Positions 6,726 to 14,845 of a DNA stretch of 53,324 bases are shown here, one piece after another. Every line of letters starts with the position of its first letter. The stretch's first letter is position 1. This stretch comes from Lachnospiraceae bacterium (lineage in GTDB: Bacteria; Bacillota; Clostridia; Lachnospirales; Lachnospiraceae), in assembly GCA_011959105.1 (NCBI GenBank), contig BLLU01000056.1, positions 1 through 53,324 on the forward strand, read 5' to 3'. The notes beneath the pieces are model-generated. The model was not told where the DNA came from and searched no databases. It was given only the letters and a program-made list of their open reading frames with translations. The position numbers and the translations under genes are program-made.

Positions 6726-6973
6726 GTCTTTCTCTTTACCTCCTTATGGTCTTGTTTCAGAAATGCCGCCACAACTTCCAGGCAGTCAGCCTCTTTGTTC
6801 TTTCCGGCGTCATGGCCGTACCGGTCAGCGCATTGGTCCTCTGCGATACACTCCGCACAATTCAACGGGTCAGTGAGAATATATATCGCATCTTCCAGCG
6901 TTGTACCCTGCGGGAGAGCTTCGTGCTTTATCAGGTATTCCAGGTTGGACGGCGCAACCTTTTCACTACTCAT
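6722..6973 (-). CDS. Small cysteine-containing phage protein (83 aa)
   Basis: The frame is open further upstream, but ATG 6973 is the start because GGAGG lies 6 bases before it. Cysteines at CAECIAEDQC and a later ADC form a potential metal site, a pattern seen in many small phage proteins of unknown function. It overlaps the HD-domain gene by 8 bases and the following gene by 4, so it is inside one tightly coupled block. Confidence 0.6.
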   Translation of the reverse strand: MSSEKVAPSNLEYLIKHEALPQGTTLEDAIYILTDPLNCAECIAEDQCADRYGHDAGKNKEADCLEVVAAFLKQDHKEVKRKT

Positions 6974-7640
6974 TCCGTTCCTCCGTGACGTATGACGCCT
7001 CCATATCCGCTTCATGGAGTGCCAGGATAAGCGGGTATCTCTCAATGGCCGCCGTCAGGGTATTGTAGAGCTCTTTCGGCTCCGAGAATCCCATGTGCCA
7101 GCGGATAGCGTACCTCTCCAGCGGTTTTAAGGTTATGAAATTTTCGATCATCATCACAGACTTTTCACCATGGCCATACGGGATTTTATCATCCACCGCA
7201 TATGAGGGCACCGTCTCCCAGATGAAATCCCCGTTGCTGTCGTGCTTCACCTGGCGTCTGTCAGCGGCGGCGACAACCTCCTGGTCATAGTTTTTCTGGT
7301 TTTTCAGCTCCGTTGTGTAAAAGTGCGTCTTACAGATATCATGCAGAAGAGAAACAATGATGATACTGTCATTTCCGATCTTGTCTGTGTCGAGAAGTTC
7401 CCGCCAGACGTTGTGCTCGGAGCTGCTGGTCTTTTTATCCAGGTTCCGGTATACTTCCAGGCTGTGGTGCAAAAGCCCACCCATAAAGGAACCGTGGAAC
7501 TTCGTGGATGCCGGAGCCGTGTAAAAATCACTGGCACCGATATAAGTGATCAGGTTCTCCACGCCGGTCCGCCCCGTACTTAACAGTAACCTCTCGTACT
7601 CTTTCATTTCTTCCTGTCTGGTTTCCTCTGTAATTGCCAT
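6966..7640 (-). CDS. HD-domain phosphohydrolase, phage type
   Basis: A 224-residue HD-superfamily protein. Metal ligands can be traced: HHSLEVY after GGLL (first His), LLHDICK (the HD pair), then YGHGEKS and the ALHEADMEASY segment near the C-terminus (final Asp). HD proteins hydrolyse phosphomonoesters or diesters, often nucleotides; phage members are proposed to act in nucleotide pools or signalling, but the substrate is unknown. The first 113 bases overlap the preceding gene in another frame if ATG 7640 is used. An internal ATG at 7607 with AGGAAG just upstream would shorten the overlap; both are possible. Confidence 0.75.
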   Translation of the reverse strand: MAITEETRQEEMKEYERLLLSTGRTGVENLITYIGASDFYTAPASTKFHGSFMGGLLHHSLEVYRNLDKKTSSSEHNVWRELLDTDKIGNDSIIIVSLLHDICKTHFYTTELKNQKNYDQEVVAAADRRQVKHDSNGDFIWETVPSYAVDDKIPYGHGEKSVMMIENFITLKPLERYAIRWHMGFSEPKELYNTLTAAIERYPLILALHEADMEASYVTEERNE

Positions 7641-8106
7641 TCTCTCTTAACCTCACTTTCTTCATTCTCTTGTCAATCCTATGCTCAAACCGCCCTACTC
7701 CGGACGGGTCAAGTCTCTTTGCCAGCTCGTAGAGCTCCAACATGCGGTTTTTCAGAATTTCCTCTTCTGCAGGTCCCCGGAAATCGTTAATCTCCAGGCG
7801 GAACTTGACCGCCGCCATTTCCTGTTGTATGCCCCTGATCCTGAACTGCGTCTGGACGTCTGACTGCCCTCTCTTATATCCGCGGAGATACTGGCTGGGC
7901 TGGATTGTCGATACCCTCCGTGCATCTTCCAGTTGTCTTGCCATGCACTGTATAAGGCCGTATACCGCCCGGTGTCGCTTATCCTCCGGATTCCTGATTT
8001 CCGCAGGTACCAGGAGAATCATTTCCTCATAGGTCAGCGGAAGATTCGGGAATACCATGCGGTCCGCACTGGTTATGTTCAGGTCTCCCTCATTTTTCTT
8101 CAACAT
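7528..8106 (-). CDS. Hypothetical phage protein (192 aa)
   Basis: Not recognised. The body is helical, with a run of Arg/Gln-rich residues (YLRGYKRGQSDVQTQFRIRG) and a basic, Arg-rich C-terminus (KRMKKVRLRENGNYRGNQTG). The basic tail suggests nucleic acid binding. It overlaps RusA by 17 bases upstream and the HD gene by up to 113 bases downstream; the overlapped tail may be a by-product of that frame, so the true C-terminal length should be treated with care. Confidence 0.55.
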   Translation of the reverse strand: MLKKNEGDLNITSADRMVFPNLPLTYEEMILLVPAEIRNPEDKRHRAVYGLIQCMARQLEDARRVSTIQPSQYLRGYKRGQSDVQTQFRIRGIQQEMAAVKFRLEINDFRGPAEEEILKNRMLELYELAKRLDPSGVGRFEHRIDKRMKKVRLRENGNYRGNQTGRNERVREVTVKYGADRRGEPDHLYRCQ

Positions 8107-8527
8107 CTGGTTTTACCTCCTTTATGGTTACTTCCACCCTGGGATTGTCGGAATAGAACTTCCGGCACTGGCAATCCACTATCTGGGTATCATCCCTGTA
8201 CGCTATCTGGTTCAGACTGTCCGCTATAATCTTCACCACATTATCCATGTCAGGCTTCTTTGTAGGCCGTAGGAACTGTTTTTTCATCAGCTCCTTATTC
8301 TTCTTCGTTGCGCTCTTTGGTATGCTGTAATAGGCCAGTATCCGCATATCTAACATGGTGCCGTCCGGAAACTTGAACCCCTGGCATTGTGCGGCATATT
8401 CCATACGCACCAGCGTTTCATAATTCGCCGTGTCCTTTGGCGTGATAGCTCTGCCGGTTCCCGGAACGAACCGTGGACGTCCTTTTCCTTTCGGCTCCCC
8501 CAGGACTGTAAATTTCACCGTTTTCAT
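8090..8527 (-). CDS. rusA: RusA-family Holliday junction resolvase
   Basis: A 145-residue RusA-like endonuclease, acting as a dimer to cut Holliday junctions made during phage recombination. Seen: the N-terminal strand TVLGEPKGKGRPRF, and the metal-binding core KKPDMDNVVKIIADSLN with the conserved aspartates, followed by YRDDTQIV. ATG 8527 shares one base with the stop codon of the ASCH gene (TAATG), which fixes this start over the longer reading. It complements RecT and the PD-(D/E)XK exonuclease encoded upstream. Confidence 0.9.
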   Translation of the reverse strand: MKTVKFTVLGEPKGKGRPRFVPGTGRAITPKDTANYETLVRMEYAAQCQGFKFPDGTMLDMRILAYYSIPKSATKKNKELMKKQFLRPTKKPDMDNVVKIIADSLNQIAYRDDTQIVDCQCRKFYSDNPRVEVTIKEVKPDVEEK

Positions 8528-8958
8528 TACCGCATCCCCTCCCATTCCCAGAGCCCTTGCTGCCCTCTTGCGGGGATAGGAGCCGGAAACTGCTTTACGT
8601 CTGCCAACTTCCAGGCGTACCGGCCGAGGGTATAATCTCCGAGTGCCAGTTCATCCGGAGACAGGGTAGCGACAAACTCCGGCGTGATCTTGATGCACTC
8701 TACCAGGTTCGCTGTCGCAAGCACGCACCCCAGAGGAAAGATTTCAAGCCCGGTATGGCCTGAAAGATTCAGCCTCCGGCATATTACCTCACGGGCTCTT
8801 TCGTCAAGGTATGCGGACCATATTTCATTTACAGATTTCTTTCCCGCATGGATAGCGATAGCGCCTCTGTAATTTGTAGGATATCCCCTGGTCTCGTTAT
8901 GCTTGATTCCAACGGCTGCCATGCTCGCCCAGGGTTGCCATATTGTTAATGCTTTCAT
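8527..8958 (-). CDS. ASCH-domain protein
   Basis: A 143-residue ASCH/PUA-like protein. The opening LTIWQPWASM, the GIKHNETR box (G-x-K-x-x-E-x-R in the family) and IAIHAGKK are the family hallmarks. ASCH domains bind RNA or modified bases, and one member hydrolyses N4-acetylcytidine. In phages they often sit near modification genes; a link to the ParB/methyltransferase cassette of this element is possible but unproven. It ends in WEGMR and is coupled to RusA. Confidence 0.8.
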   Translation of the reverse strand: MKALTIWQPWASMAAVGIKHNETRGYPTNYRGAIAIHAGKKSVNEIWSAYLDERAREVICRRLNLSGHTGLEIFPLGCVLATANLVECIKITPEFVATLSPDELALGDYTLGRYAWKLADVKQFPAPIPARGQQGLWEWEGMR

Positions 8959-8974
8959 GCCCTGCCTCCCTTAA

Positions 8975-9490
8975 TCAGTCCGGAACCGGGAGCGGCGTTG
9001 TCATGTACTCCTGGTGTACCGTTGCCCTGTCCTGTGTCACCGCCACCGTCACATAGGGATCACCGTACTTGCATAACCATTCATGGAGAGGCTTCACCGC
9101 CTCTTCAAGCTCTCCTCTTTTTTCATCCCAGGCTTTTTGTCCTCCCTGGATATTCAGGCAGCGCTTTTCTTCGTTCCCCTCCGCCACCGGAATATAGGAC
9201 GCCTCAAACAGATTCGGTTCACAGGGGTACAACTCCGTATCACTCCACCGGATAATGTAATAGCCGACCGGAATGTGTACCACTTCTCCGTCCGGATACC
9301 TGGTGTAAAGTTTCGGTATTTCTACCGGATTGGAAGTATCAAAAAACAGGATTCCTTTAAGACCTGCCATGACCACCCAATACGGGGCGTGCTTCGTCTC
9401 GTCATAGTCCTTTTCACACGCCGGGAGACTTATATGTCCGTCATACCGGAACGCCTCAAACTGCATCATCTTCTTTTCGTACTTCGCCAT
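8975..9490 (-). CDS. Conserved phage protein, apparent fusion of two small phage modules
   Basis: A 171-residue protein. Residues 1-105 match a widespread phage module of unknown function: FEAFRYDG at the start and GYYIIRWSDTELYPCEPNLF then EASY at its end. Residues about 120-171 match another small module usually separate: LHEWLCKYGDPYVTVAVTQD with a closing TTPLPVPD. The two appear fused through EGNEEKRCLN. ATG 9490 is the start by position, though AAGGAGGG is a little far upstream (about 12 bases). Function unknown. Confidence 0.65.
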   Translation of the reverse strand: MAKYEKKMMQFEAFRYDGHISLPACEKDYDETKHAPYWVVMAGLKGILFFDTSNPVEIPKLYTRYPDGEVVHIPVGYYIIRWSDTELYPCEPNLFEASYIPVAEGNEEKRCLNIQGGQKAWDEKRGELEEAVKPLHEWLCKYGDPYVTVAVTQDRATVHQEYMTTPLPVPD

Positions 9491-9635
9491 GTTTTCTCTT
9501 TTCCCTCCTTTTCTTTTTCCAGTCATTGATAGCTGCGCTCCCAAAAAGGTATACCCACGGCAGAGAGCAGACGGCCAGGAGCGCAAGCGGCACAACGTAC
9601 TCGAAGATTATCTTTAATTTGAAATACGTCTCCAC
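9456..9635 (-). CDS. Small single-pass membrane protein, GTG start (59 aa)
   Basis: A short gene with a GTG start: GGGAGG lies 6 bases before GTG 9635. The product begins VETYFKLKIIFEYVV, has one hydrophobic helix (residues about 9-33, VVPLALLAVCSLPWVYLFG) and a strongly basic tail (KKKRREKRK), consistent with a single membrane span and a cytoplasmic C-terminus. It overlaps the next gene by 35 bases and follows a 47-residue basic protein by 3 bases. Its size and topology resemble phage superinfection-exclusion or lysis accessory proteins, but nothing specific is recognised. Confidence 0.6.
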   Translation of the reverse strand: METYFKLKIIFEYVVPLALLAVCSLPWVYLFGSAAINDWKKKRREKRKHGEVRKEDDAV

Positions 9636-9638
9636 TTC

Positions 9639-9782
9639 CTACCTCCCTCTGCTTTCTGCTCTCCGAAACTGCCGGTTTTTCGCCGGTACAATGTTCGGTT
9701 TCTGGTTGAACTGTTTCCCGTATCTGTTCATCCCTACCGCCTCCCCTGCGGCCTTTGTTTTTGAATGTCTTGATTTGCTCAT
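9639..9782 (-). CDS. Very small basic protein (47 aa)
   Basis: ATG 9782 with AGGAGG 4 bases upstream opens a 47-codon frame: MSKSRHSKTKAAGEAVGMNR and then a Lys/Arg/Gln-rich remainder ending ESRGR. There are no cysteines and no hydrophobic stretch, so it is probably a nucleic-acid-binding peptide. It fits exactly between the XRE regulator and the membrane protein gene (stop at 9639-9641), which supports it being real. Confidence 0.5.
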   Translation of the reverse strand: MSKSRHSKTKAAGEAVGMNRYGKQFNQKPNIVPAKNRQFRRAESRGR

Positions 9783-9790
9783 GTACCCTC

Positions 9791-10189
9791 CTATCTGCCG
9801 GTATCGGCGGCCTCGTCATACTTTCGTATTCGCAAAAAGTAGTCCAGGGCTTTTCCTGTAGGCGTTTTATTCCGCTTTCCCTGCTCTACCGTGTATCCGT
9901 TCTTTACCAGGATAGCCGCCGTGTTCAGTCTATCCTCCTGGTTGTAAATCAGGATTTCCACCGGTTTCTCTGCCGGTGGCTCCGTCTTACTGCCTCTTTC
10001 CAGATCGGCAAAGGAAATCTTCAATGCCCCCATAATGGAGATCAGGGCGCTTAACGGGATATCGGACTTTCCGCTCTCGTAAGCCTGGATTGCGCTTTCC
10101 CCTTTCCCAGCCATGGCTCCGAGCTGTTTCTGTGTCAGCCCCGCCGCCTCTCTGAATTTTTTCAAATGCTCTCTTATCTTCTCTCCCAA
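9791..10189 (-). CDS. XRE-family HTH regulator with C-terminal domain
   Basis: A 132-residue protein. Residues about 6-62 form a Cro/C1 helix-turn-helix (REAAGLTQKQLGAMAGKGES and then AIQAYESGKSDIPLSALISI). The remaining 60 residues (LIYNQEDRLNTAAILVKNGY) form a small alpha/beta module probably for dimerisation. It follows the DnaC-like gene by 2 bases, so its level is tied to replication gene expression; it may repress part of the operon. Target unknown. Confidence 0.75.
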   Translation of the reverse strand: MGEKIREHLKKFREAAGLTQKQLGAMAGKGESAIQAYESGKSDIPLSALISIMGALKISFADLERGSKTEPPAEKPVEILIYNQEDRLNTAAILVKNGYTVEQGKRNKTPTGKALDYFLRIRKYDEAADTGR

Positions 10190-10191
10190 AA

Positions 10192-11070
10192 TTATCCCTC
10201 CTGCATGAATTTAGCCATTTTGTCAAACCGGCGCTCTGCGGATATCTTGCGGAATGATTCTCCCGATACCTCAACCGGCAGACAGGTTTCAAAAATACGG
10301 TCATAGATGCGCTTATACCGGATATCCTCGACTTCAAGCATTTCAGAGAGCGTCAGGTTCGTTGTCAGAACCATAGGCTTTGCCTCTCTTGATCTGCTGT
10401 CTATCACGTTGTATACCTTTTCAAGCGCATAGTCTGTGTTACGCTCTGTGCCTAAATCGTCCAGCACCAGGAGACTTGCATTGTTCAGCATTGATATGTA
10501 GGCCGCTTCGTCCGGATGCGCCTGCAAGTTCTGCAGTATCTTTACAAAAGAGGTCATGATAACCGGAATCTGCTCTGCCAGAAGTTCATTTGCAATACAG
10601 GCCGCCGTAAAGCTCTTTCCCGTTCCGACCGGCCCCCAGAAGATAAGCCCCTGGTTGTCTTTCAACATCTGCCGGAAATTTGCGGCATACTTACTGGCGA
10701 TCTGAAATACTTTCCGGTTCTGGTCTACCACGGTGTAGGAAGAAAACCTTGCATCCCGGTATTTTGATTCCATCATGGATGCGTCACGGATTCTCTGAAT
10801 CCTGGCCATTTTCTCCCGGTATTCCTCCTGTTGTTTCTCTTTCGCCATGGCCTCTTGCCTGCATGTGCAGACACACGGAACCTTTCTTTCTACTTCCTCC
10901 GGGCCCATGAGCCCAGCCGGAAAAGTCACAACACGCTCTTTCCTGGTATGGCACTTCCCGCAGTACAGGAGGCCGCCGTCACCTATGTAATCTCCGGTCT
11001 CCATTGTGGCGGCACTGTTGGCCACAATGCTATGCAGGGCATTAGCGGCCGTTTCTCTAATTTCTTCCAT
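10192..11070 (-). CDS. DnaC/IstB-like AAA+ helicase loader
   Basis: A 292-residue AAA+ ATPase loading the host replicative helicase at the phage origin. N-terminal zinc-binding region: CGKCHTRK and later CVCTC (residues about 37-75). Walker A is GPVGTGKS, Walker B is LLVLDDLG, sensor 1 is VLTTNL, and the arginine-containing C-terminal RYKRIYDRIFETC region follows. ATG 11070 is chosen for AGGAGG 6 bases upstream. It follows the DnaD-like replisome organiser, the usual pair in Gram-positive phages that replace DnaA/DnaB/DnaD/DnaI. Confidence 0.9.
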   Translation of the reverse strand: MEEIRETAANALHSIVANSAATMETGDYIGDGGLLYCGKCHTRKERVVTFPAGLMGPEEVERKVPCVCTCRQEAMAKEKQQEEYREKMARIQRIRDASMMESKYRDARFSSYTVVDQNRKVFQIASKYAANFRQMLKDNQGLIFWGPVGTGKSFTAACIANELLAEQIPVIMTSFVKILQNLQAHPDEAAYISMLNNASLLVLDDLGTERNTDYALEKVYNVIDSRSREAKPMVLTTNLTLSEMLEVEDIRYKRIYDRIFETCLPVEVSGESFRKISAERRFDKMAKFMQEG

Positions 11071-11089
11071 GCAAAACCTCCTTAACAAA

Positions 11090-11902
11090 TCACATTGATC
11101 TCACTCCACCTGCTTGTGCCTGCGCCGATGCTGGTGCCGGTTCCGGATTCCTCGGTATATACTCGGTAAAGGAAAGATTCGGCCCCAGGAACGTCTTAGC
11201 ATGTTTGATGTACTGCCTGTCAGTATGCTTTCTTTCGCACTCCACCCTGTACGCTTTTGCCGCCGCCAGAATCTCTTCCGCAGAGTACCCCTCATTCCTC
11301 CTGGCCTTATATTTCTTGTACGCCTCTCCCTTATCGACTTTCTTTGGATAAACGCTCCAGAACTCTTCAAAATCCTTGCCGTGCTTTTCCTCCTGTTCTT
11401 CTTTACGGCTCTTTTTCTCTGGCTTTTCTACTGCTGGTTGCTCGGCGTCAGTATGTTCTTGTGATATGTCACCTGTTACGTCACTTGATACGTCACTCGA
11501 TATGTCACCGGTTGATTCTTTTCCGATTTTTTTATCCCTATATCTCCGCATCCGTTCCGCATGATTTTCTTTCTCCCGGACGTAACGATTATAGTATGAC
11601 CGCCAGTCTCCCCAATCATGGAGATATAGCTGGCCGTCAACTTCGTCTATCCACCCGGTATCAATCAGGCAGGCAACAACCGCATCACCGTCAACCTCTT
11701 TGGAGAGTCCGGCCTGGAAAGACTGTTTGATATCCTCCCGGTCGGCACTCACCATGAGGCCGTCCATTTCAGCATTATCTATTCCCCAGAGCCACAGACT
11801 GACCAGGATTCCAATGGCCTCATTCTGCGAACATCCAATCGCTTTGTATAGACTTCTCAATTTTCCACCTATCAGCTTTTGGTCTACGCTGATCCACGCC
11901 AT
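11090..11902 (-). CDS. Phage replisome organiser, DnaD-like
   Basis: A 270-residue replication initiation protein. The first 125 residues match the phage replisome organiser N-terminal domain (WISVDQKLIGGKLRSLYKAI, GILVSLWLWGIDNA, YLHDWGDW). A Ser/Asp-rich and then Lys/Glu-rich linker (about 133-178) follows, then a C-terminal helical region, FEEFWSVYPKKVDKGEAYKK, typical of DnaD-like tails. It should bind the phage origin, often located inside this very gene; the serine/threonine-rich linker DNA (about 11455-11515) has short TATGTCAC/GATACGTCAC repeats that could be such a site. Confidence 0.8.
   Translation of the reverse strand: MAWISVDQKLIGGKLRSLYKAIGCSQNEAIGILVSLWLWGIDNAEMDGLMVSADREDIKQSFQAGLSKEVDGDAVVACLIDTGWIDEVDGQLYLHDWGDWRSYYNRYVREKENHAERMRRYRDKKIGKESTGDISSDVSSDVTGDISQEHTDAEQPAVEKPEKKSRKEEQEEKHGKDFEEFWSVYPKKVDKGEAYKKYKARRNEGYSAEEILAAAKAYRVECERKHTDRQYIKHAKTFLGPNLSFTEYIPRNPEPAPASAQAQAGGVRSM
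11458..11514. repeat. Short tandem GTCAC repeats inside the replisome organiser gene, possible origin iterons
   Basis: On the plus strand the region reads TGATATGTCACCTGTTACGT, continuing with further TGATACGTCACT and CGATATGTCACC units, giving at least four copies of the core TA(T/C)GTCAC or its relative. Phage replication origins commonly lie within the initiator gene as repeated binding sites. The repeats also encode the (S/G)DVSSD-type linker, so they could be coding only. Confidence 0.45.
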
Positions 11903-11935
11903 TTTTCATCACCGCCATTCTGTGATTTTTTACCG

Positions 11936-12739
11936 TCAAATATCCGCCACCAGGTCAGCAATTCCGATAGGGCCGGTGAGGACTTCCGTCTCTCTACAGT
12001 GGTCGCAGCACTCGCACCGGTCCGGAAGAACTTCTCCGTATTTCACCTGTCTTACCCTCTCGATATTGTGCTCTACCACGCTCATAGCCTCCCGGAGATA
12101 ATTGTCCTGAACGTGGATAACCTTGATATTCGTTGCCTTTTCCTTGCTGGCCCCCGCAATGTAAAACGGCAGGCGTTTACCTGTATTCTGGTAGACAATC
12201 TCCTGGTAGACTGCGCCCTGGATGTCGTACCCCCAATACCTTACAAAATCCAGATAGCCGATATCCCGTACCCATTCCAACTTAGTAAGGGATGCCATAA
12301 CCTTTAAATCCACGATTGCGATTCCCTCCAGGTAGGAATCAATTTTTATTTTCCAGGGAAGTCCGAACAATTCCCCGGCCATGATAACCTGTTTCTGGCC
12401 GGACATGTGCGCCATAAAGAACTCGTCACGCTCAATGCGGGCGATAATGTCATTTGCCTGCACATAATCCGATTTCAAGCCCTTGTCTCCGGTTTTCTTG
12501 AAGATATCCGGGTGCTCTGCCTTGAACTTATCCAGCGTGCCCTCAAAGTAGGCATCTACATAGCTCCCTACCAGGAGTGCGGTTGTTTCCTCTTCCTCAT
12601 ACACTCCCCTGATCTTATCCATGGCGGTGAACTCGCACCCTCTCCGTCCGTATGTTCCCACAAAATCTTTAAACTGTGAGACGGACATATACTCAAAATT
12701 GGCCTCTTCCGAATAATAATTCTCTGCTGTCAACTGCAT
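11936..12739 (-). CDS. PD-(D/E)XK exonuclease, recombination partner of RecT
   Basis: A 267-residue protein of the YqaJ/RecE-like PD-(D/E)XK group. Seen: an N-terminal SQFKDF motif, TALLVGSYVDAYFEG (helix with the conserved Gly-x-x-x-Asp/His position), the catalytic core WKIKIDSYLEGIAIVDLKVM with D and DLK, and the QGAVYQEIV helix motif. The C-terminal CECCDHCRETEVL cysteines may bind a metal or iron-sulfur cluster as in Cas4-like nucleases. It would resect double-strand ends for RecT. It is linked to RecT through a DUF1351 gene. Confidence 0.8.
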   Translation of the reverse strand: MQLTAENYYSEEANFEYMSVSQFKDFVGTYGRRGCEFTAMDKIRGVYEEEETTALLVGSYVDAYFEGTLDKFKAEHPDIFKKTGDKGLKSDYVQANDIIARIERDEFFMAHMSGQKQVIMAGELFGLPWKIKIDSYLEGIAIVDLKVMASLTKLEWVRDIGYLDFVRYWGYDIQGAVYQEIVYQNTGKRLPFYIAGASKEKATNIKVIHVQDNYLREAMSVVEHNIERVRQVKYGEVLPDRCECCDHCRETEVLTGPIGIADLVADI

Positions 12740-12742
12740 ACT

Positions 12743-13831
12743 CTATACCTCCTGATAAGTCGCACCCGTAAAACGGATGTAGTTCTGAATCTTCGTGATC
12801 TGTTCCTGTGTGCCAGTAATGATAAGTTTTACAGACCTGCCTCCCGGATATGCTCTTGTCTGCGCCTCCGGCTGTCCCACTTTTGCCGGTTCCTCCCGGT
12901 GTGGGATATTTCCAGCCGCAACCCCGGCATTTCCGGCATTCTCCGACTGCCCCATTCTGGGCGGCTCCTGTTGGGCCGGTACATTCCCGCCGTGTCCGTG
13001 CGCCCCAGGCGCTCCCGCTGACGCAACACCCGGTTGCATCATGCCAGCCAACGATCCAGCAGCATGTGTCTTGGCAGGCGTTCCGGACGGCATCATCCCG
13101 GCCAGCTTTTCTTTTCCGTCACGTTCCATTTGTTCCCGTGCCATGCGTTCCTGTTCTTCTTTGCGTCTCTGCTCTGCCTCCCGCTTTTTCCGCTCCATTT
13201 CCAGGATGCGCTCACGCTGGGCTTTCAGTTCGTTCATCTTTGCAATGGCTTTCTGCAAAGAGAGGTCAGCTTTATAGATTGCCAGCATATCCTCTTCAAA
13301 TTCGCTGGCAAAAGATTTGATTGTGGTGATTTCATCCAGTATCTTCTGGATGCCGTTCTCGATACCCTCCCGCCAACTTTTCTTAGTGGCCGTGGCATTT
13401 TCCCACCGTTCATCATAGATAACGATCCTGGCCTTTTCCCTGATATCCTCCGGAAGAGACTCTGACTTTTTATTCCAGTAGTCCATGATCTCTTTCCTGG
13501 CCGCCTCTTTCCGGCGCCTCTCGTAATCCTGAACCTGGTCATTGATTGCATTGATCGGCTTTTCAATCAGAGCGATAAGCTCCTTTGCCTGGGATTCTAT
13601 AATCGCATACGGCTCCAGACACTTATCCTTGACCTCTTTCTGGCGTTCCTTGATAGCCGCCGAGAGTTTTCTGAGTGTGGCAACATCACTCTTTGCCGTC
13701 TTGATTGTGGCGTCCGTATAGGCTGTAGTCCGGTATACTTCCAGCCCGTCCTCCAAAACCTGTTTGATCTCTTCAAAGTTCCATGAAACCTTTCCCGGCT
13801 CCTGCTTTACTACTACGCTAATCTCATTCAT
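12743..13831 (-). CDS. DUF1351-like coiled-coil protein of the recombination module
   Basis: A 362-residue protein. Residues 1-200 are helical and start WNFEEIKQVLEDGLEVYRTT, the usual DUF1351 layout; residues about 205-245 form a strong coiled coil (RILEMERKKREAEQRRKEEQ); residues 250-325 are a Gly/Pro/Ala-rich flexible linker; the last 35 form a small globular end (SVKLIITGTQEQITKIQNYI). DUF1351 genes are found between RecT and exonuclease genes of Firmicutes phages and are presumed to assist annealing; the mechanism is unknown. Confidence 0.75.
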   Translation of the reverse strand: MNEISVVVKQEPGKVSWNFEEIKQVLEDGLEVYRTTAYTDATIKTAKSDVATLRKLSAAIKERQKEVKDKCLEPYAIIESQAKELIALIEKPINAINDQVQDYERRRKEAARKEIMDYWNKKSESLPEDIREKARIVIYDERWENATATKKSWREGIENGIQKILDEITTIKSFASEFEEDMLAIYKADLSLQKAIAKMNELKAQRERILEMERKKREAEQRRKEEQERMAREQMERDGKEKLAGMMPSGTPAKTHAAGSLAGMMQPGVASAGAPGAHGHGGNVPAQQEPPRMGQSENAGNAGVAAGNIPHREEPAKVGQPEAQTRAYPGGRSVKLIITGTQEQITKIQNYIRFTGATYQEV

Positions 13832-13848
13832 CCTGTTATCCTCCTATC

Positions 13849-14802
13849 CTACGCAAACGGTAGTTCATCTTCGATCTCGTTCGGAATGGAAAAATTGGGA
13901 TCATAGCCCCCGCCGTTTCCGTATCCCTGCTGCTGTTCAAACTGCAAAAATTCCTCTTCGTACTGGCTCTGCGGCTGCTGTGCGGGAACCGGCTGTTTTC
14001 CCTGTTTCTGCGCCTGCGCTCTTTTGATCTGTTCCATTACATCAATCGGAGCGCCGTTATCCGGCAATGCCGCCTGTGTGGTTCCGGATATCTGCATATT
14101 CTCAAATGTCACATCCCCTCCGTCCTCAAAAGCAATCCTCTGTTCGATATTGTCAAAATCCAGATCAATCAACTTGCAAAGGCGCCGGAGTACGGTTTTT
14201 TTATACATTTCTCCGGGAGAGTTTTTCCATGCTGGGCTGTCTTTTGCCTTTGAGTAATTGTTCCTGACATTTTCTATGTCCTCTGCGCTCATGGTGTCGT
14301 ACATCATAGATCCGTCTCTGTAAACCACGATTGCAAAAGCCCCTCTCATGGGTGCGTTTGAAAACGGCTGCGGTTTGAAATGAACTTTCTGCTCTCCGCT
14401 CTCAACCTCTTCCACAAAGAAATCACCGTCACGAACCACCTTAGCAAAGATATCTTTAATCGGATTTTTGCTGTACTTTTTGCACAGCTTAATCTCGCCT
14501 TTATAGTCCGTTTGAAACTGCATATTTCCCCCATAGGGGATTGCGTAACATTCTCCATTGAAGAAATCGAGCCCCAGGTACGCCCCTTTTGCCAGACATA
14601 CAGGAATCGTTTTCACATCCACTTTTGCGAGCTGGTCTTTTTTCTTGCTGTCTCTCAACATATCCTGAATCACTGTAATACAGTTCAGGATAAACCTCTC
14701 TCGGTTGAATCCGGCCGGTAGAGCCTCTTTGTGCTTTCCCAGCTCCGATATGAGGCCGTTCTGAATGGAATCCAGATATTGTGCTGTTGTCATTTGCGCC
14801 AC
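13849..14802 (-). CDS. recT: RecT-family single-strand annealing protein
   Basis: A 317-residue RecT/Redbeta-type annealing protein. Seen: ISELGKHKEALPAGFNRERF, AYLGLDFFNGECYAIPYGG, QFQTDYKGEIKLCKKY, and SPAWKNSPGEMYKKTVLRRL, in family order over residues 1-215. The C-terminal 80 residues are Gln-rich and disordered and end EIEDELPFA, which resembles the acidic tip of SSB (DDDLPF), with one extra alanine. GTG 14802 is the start, with AGGAGG 9 bases upstream; ATG 14793 is the alternative. No phage SSB gene is visible, so this tail may recruit SSB partners. Confidence 0.92.
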   Translation of the reverse strand: MAQMTTAQYLDSIQNGLISELGKHKEALPAGFNRERFILNCITVIQDMLRDSKKKDQLAKVDVKTIPVCLAKGAYLGLDFFNGECYAIPYGGNMQFQTDYKGEIKLCKKYSKNPIKDIFAKVVRDGDFFVEEVESGEQKVHFKPQPFSNAPMRGAFAIVVYRDGSMMYDTMSAEDIENVRNNYSKAKDSPAWKNSPGEMYKKTVLRRLCKLIDLDFDNIEQRIAFEDGGDVTFENMQISGTTQAALPDNGAPIDVMEQIKRAQAQKQGKQPVPAQQPQSQYEEEFLQFEQQQGYGNGGGYDPNFSIPNEIEDELPFA

Positions 14803-14845
14803 GCCTCTTTACCTCCTTAAAAAATATTTTGTATCTGCATCATGG

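Noticed and set aside
9523..9819. 98-residue leftward frame
   Set aside because: Two smaller genes with proper ribosome binding sites occupy the same stretch in other frames.
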